A stretch of 64,000 nt of DNA from contig NZ_JAHTMW010000017.1 of the NCBI RefSeq assembly GCF_026236535.1, positions 62,001-126,000 of the forward strand, written 5' to 3'. The stretch is from Streptomyces sp. SKN60. Its GTDB lineage: Bacteria > Actinomycetota > Actinomycetes > Streptomycetales > Streptomycetaceae. The notes under the pieces were generated by a model. The model was not told where the DNA came from, did no database searches, and saw nothing but the letters and a program-made list of their open reading frames with translations. Each line of letters opens with the position of its first letter. The first letter of the stretch is position 1. Positions 59,840 to 64,000 of the stretch are shown one piece after another. A program made the position numbers and the translations under genes.

Positions 59840-60162
59840 GCCTACGTCACCTCGGATGTCGAACTGTCGGATACGGACCGGTGGGAAGCTGCACGCCCCG
59901 CGCGAGCGGGGCACGCCACACCAGTGGAGCAACGACCGACGTGGAGTACGTCGAACGCCGACTCTGTCCCGGAGACTAGCGGCCGAGGCCGCCTGAGTCA
60001 GCGAGAACAGACGAAAAGTCCTGGTCAGCATCGACCGACCAGGACATTTCCGACATAACGACGCCGTTTTGGGCCAAGTTTTGTCAAGGAGTGAGACGGC
60101 GAGGACACGCCGCCCGACCTGCGGATTGGCGAGAACCGGACGAAATCGTCCGCCGGGGTGCC
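59840..60162 (-). other. sIHF leader and pyrF terminator region
   Basis: Gene-free 323 bases. It contains a GCCCCGC/GCGGGGC stem-loop (59895-59912) in the sIHF leader, the hairpin 60018-60045, and a perfect TTGACA (60082-60087, minus strand) whose -10 at 17 bases is poor. The sIHF promoter must lie here, but I cannot place it with certainty. Confidence 0.45.
60018..60045 (-). terminator. Hairpin with T tract after pyrF
   Basis: GTCCTGGTC and GACCAGGAC (60018-60026 with 60037-60045) form a 9-bp stem followed by TTTTC on the minus strand. It is probably the pyr operon terminator, although a TTGACA box just upstream means it could also be part of the sIHF leader. Confidence 0.65.
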
Positions 60163-60995
60163 TCAGGCGCCCACGGCCTCCCTGATCTCGTTCGCGTAAC
60201 GTTCCGCCGCCGAGCGCAGCGCACCGGCGTCCGGACCCGCCTTCAGGACCCCGCGGCTCACGTTCGGGACGACGTTGCGGACCGCCGCGCCGAAGACCCT
60301 CGGCAGGTCGGCCGGGGTCGCGCCCTGGGCGCCGATGCCGGGGGCGAGCAGCGGCCCGTTGATGTCCAGGTCGAAGGAGGACAGATCCCCGAGGGTGGCG
60401 CCGACCACCGCGCCGAACGAGCCCATCGGGGTCTCCCCCGCGTTCTCCTCGGCCAGGTGGGCGAGCATCGTCGCGCCGATGGTCCGCCCGTCCTCGCGCA
60501 CCGCGCGCTGGACCTCCGCACCTTCCGGGTTGGAGGTCAGCGCGAGCACGAAGAGACCGGCGCCGGACTCCCGGGCCAGGTCCACGGCCGGCTTCAGGGA
60601 GCCGTAGCCGAGGTACGGGGAGACGGTCAGCGCGTCCGAGAACAGCGGGGAGTCCTTGCGCAGGAAGGCCTCCGCGTAGGCGCCCATGGTGGAGCCGATG
60701 TCGCCGCGCTTGGCGTCCATCACGACCAGACCGCCGGCCGCCCGCAGGTCGGCCGTGGCGCGCTCCAGGACGGCGACGCCGCGCGAGCCGAAGCGCTCGA
60801 AGAAGGCGGCCTGCGGCTTGAACACGGCGACCGTGCCGGCCAGCGCCTCCACCACGGTGTACGTGAAGCGCTCCAGGCCGGCGATGTCGTCGGCGAGGCC
60901 CCAGGAGTCGAGCAGCGAGGCGTGCGGGTCGATGCCGACGCAGAGCGGTCCGCGCTCGTCCATGGCGGAGCGCAGGCGGTTCCCGAAGGAGAGGG

Positions 60996-60999
<4 letters not shown>
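60163..60999 (-). CDS. pyrF: Orotidine-5'-phosphate decarboxylase
   Basis: 278 residues, the longer type 2 form usual in actinobacteria. Seen: GPLCVGIDPHASLLDSWGL and VVMDAKRGDIGSTMGAYA, the DAKRGDI active-site lysine/aspartate motif, plus FLRKDSPLFSDALTVSPYLGYGSL. It makes UMP from OMP. The GTG start at 60999 overlaps the pyrD stop codon (GTGA), so the genes are coupled. Confidence 0.95.
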
Positions 61000-62117
<1,118 letters not shown>

Positions 62118-62137
62118 GGGGAGTGTCCTCAGCAAGA

Positions 62138-62163
62138 GGGGGACACCGTTTCCGGTGTCCCCC
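62138..62163 (-). terminator. Hairpin between carB and pyrD
   Basis: GGGGGACACCG (62138-62148) pairs perfectly with CGGTGTCCCCC (62153-62163) around a TTTC loop. It follows the carB stop and precedes pyrD by about 20 bases, too close to insulate a separate promoter. It may be an attenuator or mRNA stabiliser inside the pyr operon. Confidence 0.65.
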
Positions 62164-62173
62164 CTGTGGGCTG

Positions 62174-64000
<1,827 letters not shown>

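Overview
The window is high-GC actinobacterial chromosome, almost certainly Streptomyces. Third codon positions are strongly GC biased, GTG and TTG starts are common, and there is an actinobacterial integration host factor, a helicase-deficient PriA, DasR-type chitinase control and a ROK/MFS pair. From memory, the order of the conserved blocks (riboflavin/his, chitinase, amino-acid monooxygenase, guaB1, rpe, rsmB-fmt-priA-metK-coaBC-rpoZ-gmk-sIHF-pyrF-pyrD-carB) follows the Streptomyces coelicolor chromosome around SCO1430-SCO1483.

Region 1 (1-15.2 kb). A truncated FAD-linked lactone/alditol oxidase gene is followed by a 12.5 kb accessory island. The island is bounded by two imperfect direct copies, about 80% identical over about 146 bp, of the 3' end of a C39-like peptidase gene. 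It holds a giant RHS/YD-repeat polymorphic toxin (DNRLRE segment, three LamG modules, YD shell, cysteine-motif linker, unassigned toxin tip) and a translationally coupled SUKH (SMI1/KNR4) immunity protein. The toxin's signal peptide is encoded just upstream but in another frame; the two frames meet at a run of seven G.

Region 2 (15.3-27.4 kb). A uridine kinase-like P-loop protein, a TPR-AAA+ protein of the CbxX/EccA type, two CNNM/CorC 'hemolysin' membrane proteins, a PH-domain membrane protein, hisG and hisE. Then comes a compact riboflavin operon, ribD-ribE-pnuX-ribBA-ribH, behind an FMN riboswitch.

Region 3 (27.2-46.4 kb). A secreted GH18 chitinase has two DasR-like boxes in its promoter. 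Next are a ROK regulator and a divergent MFS transporter around a palindrome, and an NCS2 purine/uracil-type permease. An amino-acid oxidation unit follows: a nitrilase-family amidase plus a flavin 2-monooxygenase, and an APC permease plus an Lrp/AsnC regulator. The two transcription units of this module share the same three-box TTGCGCA promoter layout. After these come an SGNH hydrolase, a GNAT enzyme, GuaB1, a lipoprotein-type guanyl RNase with barstar, a SorC-type regulator and rpe.

Region 4 (46.4-64 kb). A three-gene type VII-like secreted module (small helical protein, DUF1023 alpha/beta hydrolase, lipoprotein) precedes a long same-strand housekeeping array from carB (5' end outside the window) through pyrD, pyrF, sIHF, gmk, rpoZ, coaBC, metK, priA, fmt and rsmB. 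One opposite-strand HTH-like gene sits between fmt and priA. Most convergent junctions carry strong GC-rich hairpins. I found no tRNA, rRNA, CRISPR array, integrase or transposase.
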